27,292 nucleotides of DNA from an uncultured Sutterella sp. (GCA_934249275.1 CAKQKT010000013.1:1-27292), one strand, 5' to 3'. Positions 7,695 through 15,518 are shown, numbered from the stretch's first letter. Translations and numbers: made by a program. Notes: generated by a model not told the origin, from the sequence alone.

Positions 7695-8195
7695 ATGGAC
7701 ATTCAGAAAGACAACCGCATGTACATGCAGATCGCCCTTCTCACCTCTCAGAGAAGCTACGCCCGCCGCCTCAAGGTGGGCTGCGTGATCGTCAAGAACC
7801 ACTCCATCATTTCGTTCGGCTGGAACGGCATGCCCACGGGCTATGACAACTGCTGCGAGATGGAGGTGGACGGCCGCCTCGTGACGCGTCCCGAAGTGCA
7901 GCACGCCGAGCTCAACGCCATTGCGAAGCTCGCCGAAAACGGCTACTCGAGCAAGGGCGCCGCGATCTTCATCACGCACAGCCCCTGCATTCACTGCGCG
8001 CTCCTCATCCAGAAATGCGGCATCACCGACGTCTACTATCACACGCTCTACCGCAGCTGCGAGGGTCTTGAATTCCTCAAGCGCGCAGGCGTCAACGTGA
8101 CGCAGCTCTCCGACGTCGAGCCGCCCTTTGCCATGCAGCCCTGCGACAGCCGCATCGAAGGCTGCGAGTGCGGCGGCACCGGCTCCGTCCACTAA
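7695..8195 (+). CDS. Deoxycytidylate (dCMP) deaminase family protein
   Basis: A zinc-dependent deaminase of the dCMP/ComEB group, expected to convert dCMP to dUMP for thymidylate synthesis. From the ATG at 7695 it has 166 residues. The zinc site is complete: HAE at 70-72 (ligand His70, catalytic Glu72) and PCIHC at 97-101 (Cys98, Cys101). The preceding GCVIVKNHSIISFGWNGMPTGYDN is typical of dCMP deaminases and not of cytidine or tRNA adenosine deaminases. The frame continues upstream to 7599 but that part lacks family similarity and overlaps the region where a promoter must lie. The C-terminal tail is short and cysteine-rich (Cys in PCDS, GCECGG). It converges with the flavoprotein gene with only 6 nt between stop codons. 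Confidence 0.87.
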   Translation: MDIQKDNRMYMQIALLTSQRSYARRLKVGCVIVKNHSIISFGWNGMPTGYDNCCEMEVDGRLVTRPEVQHAELNAIAKLAENGYSSKGAAIFITHSPCIHCALLIQKCGITDVYYHTLYRSCEGLEFLKRAGVNVTQLSDVEPPFAMQPCDSRIEGCECGGTGSVH

Positions 8196-8201
8196 GAAGG
8201 C

Positions 8202-9695
8202 TCAGTCCTGCCTCAGGGCGGCGGCCCGCTTTGCCGCCGCTCTTCCGGCGTCCCGTCCCTGCACCAGGCAGGTGATGAGCGACATGCCGCCCGGACGTCC
8301 GCGTCCGAAGATGCCGCCCGTCGTCTCGCCCGCGGCCCAGAAGCCCGGGATCTCCCTGCCCCTTCGGTCGAGCAGCACGGCCTCGGGACTCACCGCGAGT
8401 CCGCCGAGCGTCATGTGCACGTAAACGGCCTCGCGTCCCCAGTAGAAGGGCGGCGATTCAATGGTCTGCGTGAAGATCCGCTTGCCGAACTTCCGGTCGA
8501 GCCCCTTCTTCGCATCCTCGTTGTATTCCGCGAGCGTGCGCTTCAAAGCGCCGGCGGGCACGTCCATGCCCCGCGCCATCTCCTCCACTGTATTCGAGCG
8601 GCGCACCGTGCCGTCGGCAAGCTTCAGGCCTAGCGTTCCGCCCTTGCGCGACCGGCTGTCGGTAATCACCCAGACCGTGCGGCCCGGCTGATTGAGAATC
8701 GCCTCGCTGATGTCGTAGATCGGCATGCCCTCGTTCACGAAGCGCAGCCCCTGGCTGTTGACGTAAATGTCGCCGCCCACATAGTCGAGAAGTCGCCCGC
8801 CCGCATAAGGCAGAAGAATAATGTTGCCCATCCCGACCGTGTGGCCGCCCACCATGGCGCCGAGATCGAGCCCGTCGCCCGTGGCGCCGTCAAAGTAGAG
8901 GCCGTGCGGATTGGCAGTGGTGGGCATGTCGGGCGTCAGACGATCGTCATAGAGAAGCCTGCGGCCCACGTCGGCCGTAAAGCCGCCCGTTGCAATCACG
9001 ATGCCGCCCGCGCGAAGCGTCTCGGCGCGGACAATTCCGCCCGGCAGCGTGCGCCTCACGGAGACGCTCACGCGCCCGTCGTTCGAATCCGCATATCCGA
9101 TGCCCGTTGCGCGGGCATTGAGCATCGTCTTGACGCCGAGCGACCTGGCATTTTCATGAAGCTCAATCACGAAGCGGCGGCCGGCAGCCAGGCCGATGGC
9201 CGTCACGCTTCGCGGATGCATGTCGCCCACGGCCTGATAGGCCGTCTGCGTCATGACGAGGCCCTTTGATTCGAGCCAGTCGACGGCGGCTTCGGATTGA
9301 AGCGCTATGTGCGTGAGATGAGGCCTCAGGACCGTGCCGCCCGTTTTGATGGCATCGTCGATCCAGAGTTCAACCGAATCGGTGAAGCCGATCGGCGCCT
9401 GGCGCTTCGGGCTCATGACGGCGACGGAACCCGCCGCATAAAGGGTGTGGCCGCCAACCAGCGGGCCCTTTTCGAGAAGAAGAACATTGCGAACGCCCGC
9501 TTCGCGAGCGGAAAGCGCAGCCGTCAGTCCGGCCATGCCCGTGCCGATCACGATCACGTCCCAATCCCTGCGCCCGTTCGTCTCGTCGGACGCAAGCACG
9601 GGCGCCGGACAGAGCGCAGCAGCAGCGCCCGCCGCCAGCAGCCGACGCCTCAAGGCGTCGGGCCGTTCCTCGTTCCTCTTCCGGTCAAAAGCCAT
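8202..9695 (-). CDS. Tat-exported FAD-dependent fumarate-reductase-like flavoprotein
   Basis: Probably a periplasmic flavoprotein that reduces an organic acceptor, related to the flavoprotein part of fumarate and urocanate reductases. From the ATG at 9695 (GAGGA upstream, 497 residues) the N-terminus has a Tat-like signal, LRRRLLAAGAAAAL, then the FAD dinucleotide-binding motif GTGMAG at 51-56 and GGHTLYAAGS. GATGDGLDLG and GLRFVNE follow in family order; the latter element carries the catalytic arginine in relatives. Near the C-terminus are HMTLGG (His427) and GETTGGIFGRGRPGG (Arg467 region). Two differences stand out: no QxHPT-like segment before the catalytic part (GNIILLPYAGG instead), and F replaces the H of the usual GGVHG. 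Fumarate is therefore unlikely and the substrate is unknown. It is the third gene of an operon with the sensor kinase and regulator; only 11 nt separate it from the regulator. Confidence 0.85.
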   Translation of the reverse strand: MAFDRKRNEERPDALRRRLLAAGAAAALCPAPVLASDETNGRRDWDVIVIGTGMAGLTAALSAREAGVRNVLLLEKGPLVGGHTLYAAGSVAVMSPKRQAPIGFTDSVELWIDDAIKTGGTVLRPHLTHIALQSEAAVDWLESKGLVMTQTAYQAVGDMHPRSVTAIGLAAGRRFVIELHENARSLGVKTMLNARATGIGYADSNDGRVSVSVRRTLPGGIVRAETLRAGGIVIATGGFTADVGRRLLYDDRLTPDMPTTANPHGLYFDGATGDGLDLGAMVGGHTVGMGNIILLPYAGGRLLDYVGGDIYVNSQGLRFVNEGMPIYDISEAILNQPGRTVWVITDSRSRKGGTLGLKLADGTVRRSNTVEEMARGMDVPAGALKRTLAEYNEDAKKGLDRKFGKRIFTQTIESPPFYWGREAVYVHMTLGGLAVSPEAVLLDRRGREIPGFWAAGETTGGIFGRGRPGGMSLITCLVQGRDAGRAAAKRAAALRQD

Positions 9696-9706
9696 GGCTA
9701 GCGTCC

Positions 9707-10345
9707 TCAATTCCCGTGGTTCAGGCCTTTCTCAACGACGCCGATCGTCTCGAGCATCCAATAGGCCTCGAGCGCACTCTTGACGCCGAGCTTGGTGAAG
9801 GCGTTGCCGCGGTGCATCTTGACGGTCGGGAGCGAAATGAAGAGCTTCTCGCCGATGTCCTTGTTGCTCATGTCCATGGCGGCAAGCTTCACGACGTCCT
9901 GCTCGCGACCGGTCAGCGAGTCGTAAAGCTCCCGAATCTTCTCCTTGCTGCGCGTCTGCTCGTAAAGCGCAAGCGAATGCTCGACCGCGCGCGTGACGAC
10001 CTCGTTGAGCTTTTCCGGATCGACGGGCTTTTGCAGAAAGTCGAAGGCGCCGTGCTGCAGGGCATGAACGGCCATGTTCACGTCGCCGTGGCCCGTGAGG
10101 AAGATGATCGGCAGAGGCGCGCCGCGGGAGACGAGCGCCGTCTGAAGTTCAAGCCCCGTCATCTCGGGCATGCGCATGTCGAGGATCAGGCAGCCGGGCT
10201 GCTCGGGATCGTCGTCCTCCAGAAAGGCGCGGGCGCTCCCGTACGTCAGGACGAGCCAGCCCATCGCCTGAAGGAACATCTTCTGCGACATGCAGAACGT
10301 TTCGTCATCGTCGACGATTCGCACGATCGGTAGGACTTTGGCCAT
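9707..10345 (-). CDS. FixJ/TtrR-type response regulator
   Basis: A two-component response regulator that should bind DNA when phosphorylated by the kinase encoded just upstream. The 212-residue protein has a receiver domain at about 6-120, with acidic residues Asp12-Asp14, phospho-acceptor Asp56 (LILDMRMPEMTG), Thr84 and Lys106 (LQKPVD). A LuxR-type helix-turn-helix follows at about 143-200 (LTGREQDVVKL, NKDIGEKLFISLPTVKMHR). This layout is that of FixJ, TodT and TtrR. The ATG at 10345 has a strong AGGAGAG site 7 nt upstream and lies 46 nt after the kinase stop. Its targets cannot be read from the window; the adjoining flavoprotein operon is the natural candidate. Confidence 0.92.
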   Translation of the reverse strand: MAKVLPIVRIVDDDETFCMSQKMFLQAMGWLVLTYGSARAFLEDDDPEQPGCLILDMRMPEMTGLELQTALVSRGAPLPIIFLTGHGDVNMAVHALQHGAFDFLQKPVDPEKLNEVVTRAVEHSLALYEQTRSKEKIRELYDSLTGREQDVVKLAAMDMSNKDIGEKLFISLPTVKMHRGNAFTKLGVKSALEAYWMLETIGVVEKGLNHGN

Positions 10346-10391
10346 TCTTTTCTCTCCTGCTTGTTCGTTTGCCGAATCTCTATTCCAGCCT

Positions 10392-12290
10392 TTATTGATT
10401 TTTCTGCGCTTCGGCGGCAGCGCGCGCCGAGGCGTCTTCGTTGAGCTCGTCGAAGAGAACGCTCACCACGACGCCGCCCGAATGCTTCGCCTCGAATTCG
10501 ATCGCTGCGCCGTGGCTGTCCGCGATGCCGCGCACGATCGAAAGGCCGAGACCGAGGCCGTCGGGCTTCACGCTCTCGAGCGAATGCATGAGGCGGGCCT
10601 TTTCGTCTTCGGTGAGCTTGCGGCCGTTGTCCGCCACGGCAAGCATCCACTGTGCGCCGTGAGAGGCGTCCCTGTCGATCCTTGAAAGCGTCACGATGAC
10701 GCGCCCCGTGGGCCGGCCGCGCTCATCCCTGAGTTCATGCACGGCTTCGGCCGCGTTCTTCACGAGATTGAGAACGAGAAGCTCCAGCTCGAGCCCGTCG
10801 CCGAGCACCATGGCGGGCGTCTCGGGCATCTGCACGAGCACCGGAACGGAAGCGAGCTGGCCGAGCTTGAAGGCGCGGACGCCACGGTCGACGGCATGCT
10901 TCAGGTTCGTCGGCGCATGATTGGCCGTGCGGTTCTTCACATAGCCTCGCACGCGGTCCACAATGCCTGCAATCTTGAGCGCTTCGGCATCAATGCTCTC
11001 GACGGCCGTCTTCGCATTCGGATTTTTCGCGATGGCATCCTTCAAAAGAATCTTCACGACGGCCGCGAAGTTTCGAATTGCGCCCACGGGCGACTTGATC
11101 TCATGAGCAATCATGCCCGACATTTGCGCGACGATGTTCTTGCGCTCAAGAGCGCCGAGCTGATCGCGCACGACCGCAGCCTCGGCCTGAGAAGCCTTGA
11201 GGGCCACCAGTGCATCTGACAATTCCGAAGTGCGCTTTGCAACCAGTCCGCGCAGTCGAAATTCGTTCATGATGAGCAGAAGAAGAATCAGTAGGCCCAG
11301 ATGGATCTCGGTCTGCCAGCGCTTGTAGACCGCCATCGGAGACATGTCCCGCAGATGGCGGTAGGGCCCGATCTCAAGAAGTCTGTAAAGTTCTCGAAGA
11401 TCCGACGTGCCGCCCATGGTCGACCACTCGTAGTTGACGTTGCTCCCGGCGGAAAGAAGCGAGAGCGTCATGCGCTTAACAAGAGACTCGGGCGTCCACG
11501 GAAAGGCCACGATGCTGATGTCGGGATAAAGCGCCGTCGAATGGCGGCAGACAATGGCGTCCGAATCCCTGACGCTCACGCCCTTGAGGTCGGAGGCGTC
11601 GATCAGACCGCGTGAATCGAGAAGCTCGAGAAGGCATGTCGGGAGTACGGCCGCATCGGCCCTGTCCTGCAGCACGGCGGAAAGAACGCCGGGATACGCA
11701 AAGCTCAGGAAGGACGTCCGGCCGAAGAATTTGTCGGGATCATGACCCGCTCGGGCGATTTCCCCCTGAACGGCCAGCCAGCCCGTCAGGCTCGTCGGCG
11801 TGTCGGCCACGACGTGCTTGTTCTTGAGATCCTCGAGCGAATTGATGTCGGCTCGATCGGCCCGCGTCACAACGAGCGAGCCCACGGCATGCGCCGCATC
11901 CGTGGCGGTCCAGGGCTTTCGCGTGGCGATGCGGAACATCTGCACGCCCTGCTCTTCGAGCAGGTCGATCTGCTCGGTTGGAAGAATGAGAAAGTCGGGC
12001 TTTTGATGCAGCACCTCGGGCGCCGCGTCGGGCGTCACGATGTCGCGCCAATAGATGCGGAAGTCCTTCTCAAGAGGCTTCGAAAGCAGCACCAGGCCTT
12101 CCGTCAAGCTTGCCGCATCAACGGCCGTGCTGATCGTGTCCATGACGCCGATTCTGACGTCGCCTTCGCCAGTTCCCGTCAGGGATGCCGACGAAACGGC
12201 CGCAATGCCGCCGGGCTCGGCGTGCACAGGCGCGCAGACGGCAATCGCCGCCGCGAGCAGAGTCGTGAAAATCGGGCGCAGGATCGACAT
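10392..12290 (-). CDS. TtrS-like sensor histidine kinase with periplasmic binding-protein domain
   Basis: A membrane sensor kinase, 632 residues from the ATG at 12290. A signal sequence (residues 1-24, ending PVHA) leads to a periplasmic domain of about 300 residues resembling the phosphate/phosphonate-type binding proteins used for sensing in the tetrathionate sensor TtrS. A transmembrane segment lies at about 330-346 (LGLLILLLLIM). A coiled linker precedes the HisKA motif MIAHEIKSPVGAIRNF with phospho-acceptor His396. The ATPase domain has the N box NLVKNAAEA at 508-516, DNG at 554-556 and GLGLGLS at 578-584. The frame extends to 12410, but that would remove the signal peptide from the N-terminus and cross a good promoter. 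The ligand is unknown; the downstream flavoprotein suggests a respiratory substrate rather than tetrathionate, since no ttrABC genes are present. Confidence 0.88.
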   Translation of the reverse strand: MSILRPIFTTLLAAAIAVCAPVHAEPGGIAAVSSASLTGTGEGDVRIGVMDTISTAVDAASLTEGLVLLSKPLEKDFRIYWRDIVTPDAAPEVLHQKPDFLILPTEQIDLLEEQGVQMFRIATRKPWTATDAAHAVGSLVVTRADRADINSLEDLKNKHVVADTPTSLTGWLAVQGEIARAGHDPDKFFGRTSFLSFAYPGVLSAVLQDRADAAVLPTCLLELLDSRGLIDASDLKGVSVRDSDAIVCRHSTALYPDISIVAFPWTPESLVKRMTLSLLSAGSNVNYEWSTMGGTSDLRELYRLLEIGPYRHLRDMSPMAVYKRWQTEIHLGLLILLLLIMNEFRLRGLVAKRTSELSDALVALKASQAEAAVVRDQLGALERKNIVAQMSGMIAHEIKSPVGAIRNFAAVVKILLKDAIAKNPNAKTAVESIDAEALKIAGIVDRVRGYVKNRTANHAPTNLKHAVDRGVRAFKLGQLASVPVLVQMPETPAMVLGDGLELELLVLNLVKNAAEAVHELRDERGRPTGRVIVTLSRIDRDASHGAQWMLAVADNGRKLTEDEKARLMHSLESVKPDGLGLGLSIVRGIADSHGAAIEFEAKHSGGVVVSVLFDELNEDASARAAAEAQKNQ

Positions 12291-12316
12291 GGCAAAAAGG
12301 AATGGCTGACGCTTGA

Positions 12317-12346
12317 ATCTTAGCCTGCAGAAGGCATGCCGGGCAA
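12317..12346 (-). promoter_or_regulatory. Candidate promoter of the sensor kinase operon
   Basis: Minus strand TTGCCC (12346-12341), 18 nt spacer, TAAGAT (12322-12317). Transcription would begin near 12310, about 20 nt before the ATG at 12290, which supports that start choice. Confidence 0.45.
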
Positions 12347-12414
12347 GAACCGGCCGCCGATCGAGCTTCGCAGCGGAATTGTTCGCTCTTCCTTGAGAAA
12401 AACTCAGCATCCTT

Positions 12415-12433
12415 TGAGGTATTACTTACCTCA
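12415..12433. promoter_or_regulatory. 19 bp perfect palindrome, likely operator
   Basis: TGAGGTA (12415-12421), TTACT, TACCTCA (12427-12433): 7 bp perfect arms around 5 bp. It lies in the 245 bp gap between the divergent sensor kinase and MetE-like genes. A possible -10 for the MetE-like gene (TACAGT, 12451-12456) puts its -35 inside the right arm. A smaller related dyad, TGAG-N5-CTCA, lies at 12394-12406. The binding protein is unknown. Confidence 0.55.
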
Positions 12434-12535
12434 CTTTTCACGCCAGGCGATACAGTGTCTGAACAGCAGAGGTTTTGAAGCGATCCTCGACGCCTCGAAC
12501 GGTTCTGACAACATTGACAACAAGGAAATTACACC

Positions 12536-13660
12536 ATGACCCACGTTCTTCCTCCGTATCGCGCCGACGTCGTCGGCAGCTTCCTGCGTCCTGCCGCCGT
12601 CGCACAGGCCCGCGCCGCCTTCGCCAAAGGCGAGCTCTCCCGCGAAGCGCTCACCGCCGTTGAGGACGAAGAGATCGCCAAGCTCGTGAAGAAGGAGCGC
12701 GAGAACGGCCTCACCGCCGTGACCGACGGCGAATTCCGCCGCGCCTTCTGGCACCTCGACTTCATCGCCGGCATCAAGGGCATCCGCCACGTCAAGGCCG
12801 AAGCCTGGTCCGTCCATTTTGAAGGCCGCCAGCCCAAGGCCGAAACCGTCGTGATCGAGGACCGCCTCTCCTTCCCGGCCGACCATCCGTTCCTCGACGC
12901 CTTCGACCGCCTGAAGAAGATTGCGGGCGACGCTCCCGTCAAGTACACGATCCCGTCGCCCTCGATGCTGCACCTCATCTGCTGCGTGCGCGCAACGGAC
13001 TACGAGCCGATTGCCGCCTACAAGGACAATGAGGAACTGCTCCTTGACGATCTTGCCAAGACCTGGACCGACGCCATGCTGGCGCTCTATGCCCGCGGCT
13101 GCCGCTACCTGCAGTTCGACGACACAAGCTGGGGCGAATTCTGCTCCGCCGAAAAGCGCGCGGCCTATGCCGCCCGCGGCATCGACGTCGATCAGGTTGG
13201 CCGCAGCTACGTCAAGGTTCTCAACAAGATCCTCGCCGCCAAGCCCGCAGACCTGACGGTCACGATGCACATCTGCCGCGGCAACTTCCGCTCCACGTGG
13301 TTCTCCTCGGGCGGCTACGAGCCCGTCGCCGACATTCTTTTCGCCAACTGCAACGTCGACGCCTTCTTCCTCGAGTACGACAGCGACCGCGCCGGCGGCT
13401 TCGAGCCCCTGAGCCGCATCAAGGACCAGACGGTCGTCCTCGGCCTCATCACCTCCAAGTTCCCGGAACTCGAGGACAAGGAAGCCGTCAAGGTCCGCAT
13501 CGCCGAAGCCTCGAAGTACGTGCCGCTCGAACGGCTCTGCCTCTCGCCGCAGTGCGGCTTCTCCTCGACCGAGGAAGGCAACATCATGACCGAGGACGAG
13601 CAGTGGGCCAAGGTTCGCCTCGTCGCTGAAATCGCACGCGAGGTCTGGAAGGACTCGTAA
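12536..13660 (+). CDS. Core-type MetE-like methionine synthase family protein (YxjG-like)
   Basis: Contains only the catalytic, C-terminal-type barrel of cobalamin-independent methionine synthase and is half the length of full MetE (374 residues). It begins PPYRADVVGSFLRP, typical of this short family. Zinc ligands expected for the methyltransferase are present: His245 and Cys247 (MHICRGN), Glu280 (LEYDSD) and Cys340 (LSPQCGF). DGE at 64-66 and the FDDTSWGEF segment fit the substrate pocket. It probably methylates homocysteine or a related thiol, but short homologues use varied methyl donors and the donor here is unknown. AAGGA lies 9 nt before the ATG at 12536. It is divergent from the sensor kinase operon, with a palindrome between them, and ends before a clear terminator. 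Confidence 0.85.
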   Translation: MTHVLPPYRADVVGSFLRPAAVAQARAAFAKGELSREALTAVEDEEIAKLVKKERENGLTAVTDGEFRRAFWHLDFIAGIKGIRHVKAEAWSVHFEGRQPKAETVVIEDRLSFPADHPFLDAFDRLKKIAGDAPVKYTIPSPSMLHLICCVRATDYEPIAAYKDNEELLLDDLAKTWTDAMLALYARGCRYLQFDDTSWGEFCSAEKRAAYAARGIDVDQVGRSYVKVLNKILAAKPADLTVTMHICRGNFRSTWFSSGGYEPVADILFANCNVDAFFLEYDSDRAGGFEPLSRIKDQTVVLGLITSKFPELEDKEAVKVRIAEASKYVPLERLCLSPQCGFSSTEEGNIMTEDEQWAKVRLVAEIAREVWKDS

Positions 13661-13681
13661 GCATCCTGAATCGGTTGATTC

Positions 13682-13709
13682 CGAATGCCTTTTTGATCGC
13701 AGGCATTCG
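13682..13709 (+). repeat. Hairpin downstream of the MetE-like gene
   Basis: CGAATGCC (13682-13689) and GGCATTCG (13702-13709) form an 8 bp stem; the loop contains TTTTT. Only a weak T-rich tail follows, so it may be an accessory to the stronger hairpin at 13717-13754. Confidence 0.5.
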
Positions 13710-13716
13710 AATCTTT

Positions 13717-13754
13717 CGGGCCGCAGCCTTTTCGAAGACTGCGGCCCGCTTCTT
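13717..13754 (+). terminator. Terminator of the MetE-like gene
   Basis: CGGGCCGCAG (13717-13726) pairs perfectly with CTGCGGCCCG (13739-13748) and is followed by CTTCTT. It separates the MetE-like gene from the AEC carrier gene on the same strand. Confidence 0.8.
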
Positions 13755-13780
13755 GTGCCCATGCAGGTGAAGCCGCCGAG

Positions 13781-13794
13781 CGCTATTATTAGCG
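13781..13794. promoter_or_regulatory. Dyad overlapping a possible -10 upstream of the AEC carrier
   Basis: CGCTA-TTAT-TAGCG (13781-13794) contains TATTAT (13784-13789), a reasonable -10 about 40 nt before the ATG at 13830. The -35 position (ATGCAG, 17 nt away) is poor, so an activator or repressor could act here. Confidence 0.35.
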
Positions 13795-13829
13795 TTTATT
13801 CGAATTTTTCCAGAGCCCGCGCGATTTTC

Positions 13830-14804
13830 ATGATTCTCGAAGCCTTTCTGCTGTCCCTCAACTGCGTCGTCATTCTGCTGATTCTCGGCGGCGCCGGCTA
13901 TGTCACTGCCGCAAGAGGCTGGTACGACAAGGGCTCTCGCGCGCTGCTCGCGCGCCTCGTCACGTTTCTCTCGCTTCCCGCCTATCTCTTCTCAAGCGTC
14001 ATGCAGACGCTCGACCATGACGAGCTGATCATGTTGGCGGGCTCGATGGCGACGCCCTTCATTTCGATCTGGGCGTGCTTCTTCATGAGCCGCCTCATTG
14101 CGCGTGTCTGTCACATCGACGCAGTTCACTCCGGCGTCTTCTCGAGCGCCTTTACGGCGACGAACAACATGTTCATCGGGGTACCCGTCTCGCTCGCGCT
14201 CTTCGGCACCGAGGCGATGGTGCCGACGCTCCTCTACTTCTTTGCCAACACCACGTTCTTCTGGACGGTCGGCAACTACATGGAAGCCGCCGACGGCCGG
14301 CGCGCCACGATGGAAAGGCCCCAGAAGATTCTGTCGGTACAGACCTTCAAGCGCATCTGCACGCCGCCGCTCATGGGCTTTCTCACCGCCATCGCCTTCA
14401 TTCTGATCGACTTCGAGCCCCCGAAGGCGATCATGGACGCCGCGCACTACATGGGCGGCATCACGACGCCGCTTGCGCTCGTGTTCGTGGGCTGCATGCT
14501 CCGCAACATCGGCATCCGCAACATCCGGATCACCAAGGACATGCTCTGGGTCTACCTCGGACGCTTTCTGATCTGCCCGCTGGTGTGCCTGGCGCTCACC
14601 TACGTGATTCCGATCCCGCCGCTCTTTGCAAAGGTCTACGTCATGCAGGCGGCGCTTCCCTGCATCACTCAGATTGCGGTTCTCGCCGAATTCCACCACG
14701 CCGACGTCAAGTTCGCGACGACCGCCGTCGCCTCTACAACGCTCTTCTCGCTCGTCGCGATCCCGGTGTGGATGATCCTCGTGACGGTTTTAATCCAAGG
14801 TTGA
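13830..14804 (+). CDS. Auxin efflux carrier (AEC) family transporter
   Basis: A polytopic inner membrane permease of the AEC family; bacterial members often export or import dicarboxylates or amino acids, and the substrate cannot be told here. From the ATG at 13830 it has 324 residues and about ten hydrophobic segments, beginning ILEAFLLSLNCVVILLILGG. The family-typical GYVTAARGWYDK and a break in the membrane spans with GVPVSLALFGTEA are visible. Another half-motif, TPLALVFVGCML, follows in the second bundle. The open frame goes up to 13755 but the extra residues are polar and overlap the terminator and promoter region. No clear ribosome binding site is seen. Its stop is separated by a single base from the stop of the convergent gene. 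Confidence 0.85.
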   Translation: MILEAFLLSLNCVVILLILGGAGYVTAARGWYDKGSRALLARLVTFLSLPAYLFSSVMQTLDHDELIMLAGSMATPFISIWACFFMSRLIARVCHIDAVHSGVFSSAFTATNNMFIGVPVSLALFGTEAMVPTLLYFFANTTFFWTVGNYMEAADGRRATMERPQKILSVQTFKRICTPPLMGFLTAIAFILIDFEPPKAIMDAAHYMGGITTPLALVFVGCMLRNIGIRNIRITKDMLWVYLGRFLICPLVCLALTYVIPIPPLFAKVYVMQAALPCITQIAVLAEFHHADVKFATTAVASTTLFSLVAIPVWMILVTVLIQG

Positions 14805-14805
14805 G

Positions 14806-15483
14806 TCACTCTTCCTCGGCGAGCTTTTTCGGGAGCGCGTCGAACTCCTCCTTGCGGGCGACCACGTCTGCCAGATCACGGTCGAGCTGCTCGATGTCCT
14901 CCTCGAGGTCCCGGATGTCCTCCTCGTCGGCCTCGATTTCCTCCATGAATTCGATCTCGCCCTCGATGTTGTTGCGCTTGAGCGCCATGGCGTCGATCGT
15001 CTGCTCGAAATCCGATGCCGTCAGCGCCTCGAGCGGCGCATCCAGCACGCGGATGCCGCGAAGCTTCGGAGCCGTGCCCGGCGCCCAGTCCTCCTCGGGC
15101 GACATGAAGGGCTCGCCGACATTGGGACCGAATCCCGGCGGCAGGGGCCTGCCGGCCGCCTTTTCCAGAGCCTTGTAGGGATCCTCGAACTTCATGTCCT
15201 CGGTGCCCGGAATCGGGTGTTCCAGCGGCGCCGTGCCCGGCTGCTCGGTCTTCGGGATAAAGGCTTCCTCAGGCATGGCCGCAAGCAGGTCGACTGGCTT
15301 GGCTGCAGGCGCCTCTTCATGCTTCGGCGCATCGTTCACGGGACGGGGCCCAAGCGTCATCGACATCTCGATTTCGCCGAGCACGAGCGGGCCCGATTCG
15401 GCGGAGAGCCTCAGGGTCTGGCCCGTCTCCTCGTTCTTGAGAATGACGGTGCCTTCGGGAAGGATGACGGTAAAGCGGGACAT
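14806..15483 (-). CDS. Acidic protein of unknown function with C-terminal coiled coil
   Basis: I do not recognise this 225-residue protein. It starts MSRFTVILPEGTVILKNEET (ATG at 15483, GAGG about 9 nt upstream), a compact beta-rich segment of about 45 residues. A proline- and glutamate-rich linker follows (about 50-150). The end is a strongly acidic helix at about 170-225, with repeated EEIEADEEDI and DLEEDIEQLD patterns that should form a coiled coil. There is no signal peptide or membrane segment, so it is expected to be cytoplasmic. It is divergent from the small membrane protein gene and convergent with the AEC carrier, and thus probably a single-gene unit. The function is unknown; codon use is like that of its neighbours. 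Confidence 0.75.
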   Translation of the reverse strand: MSRFTVILPEGTVILKNEETGQTLRLSAESGPLVLGEIEMSMTLGPRPVNDAPKHEEAPAAKPVDLLAAMPEEAFIPKTEQPGTAPLEHPIPGTEDMKFEDPYKALEKAAGRPLPPGFGPNVGEPFMSPEEDWAPGTAPKLRGIRVLDAPLEALTASDFEQTIDAMALKRNNIEGEIEFMEEIEADEEDIRDLEEDIEQLDRDLADVVARKEEFDALPKKLAEEE

Positions 15484-15518
15484 TCGAACTGGCCTCATGG
15501 ATGATGAATGGCAGTAAT

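Noticed and set aside
12431..13762. A 443-codon minus-strand frame opposite the MetE-like gene
   Set aside because: The plus-strand protein has the full zinc site; the antisense frame also runs through the terminator and the palindrome.
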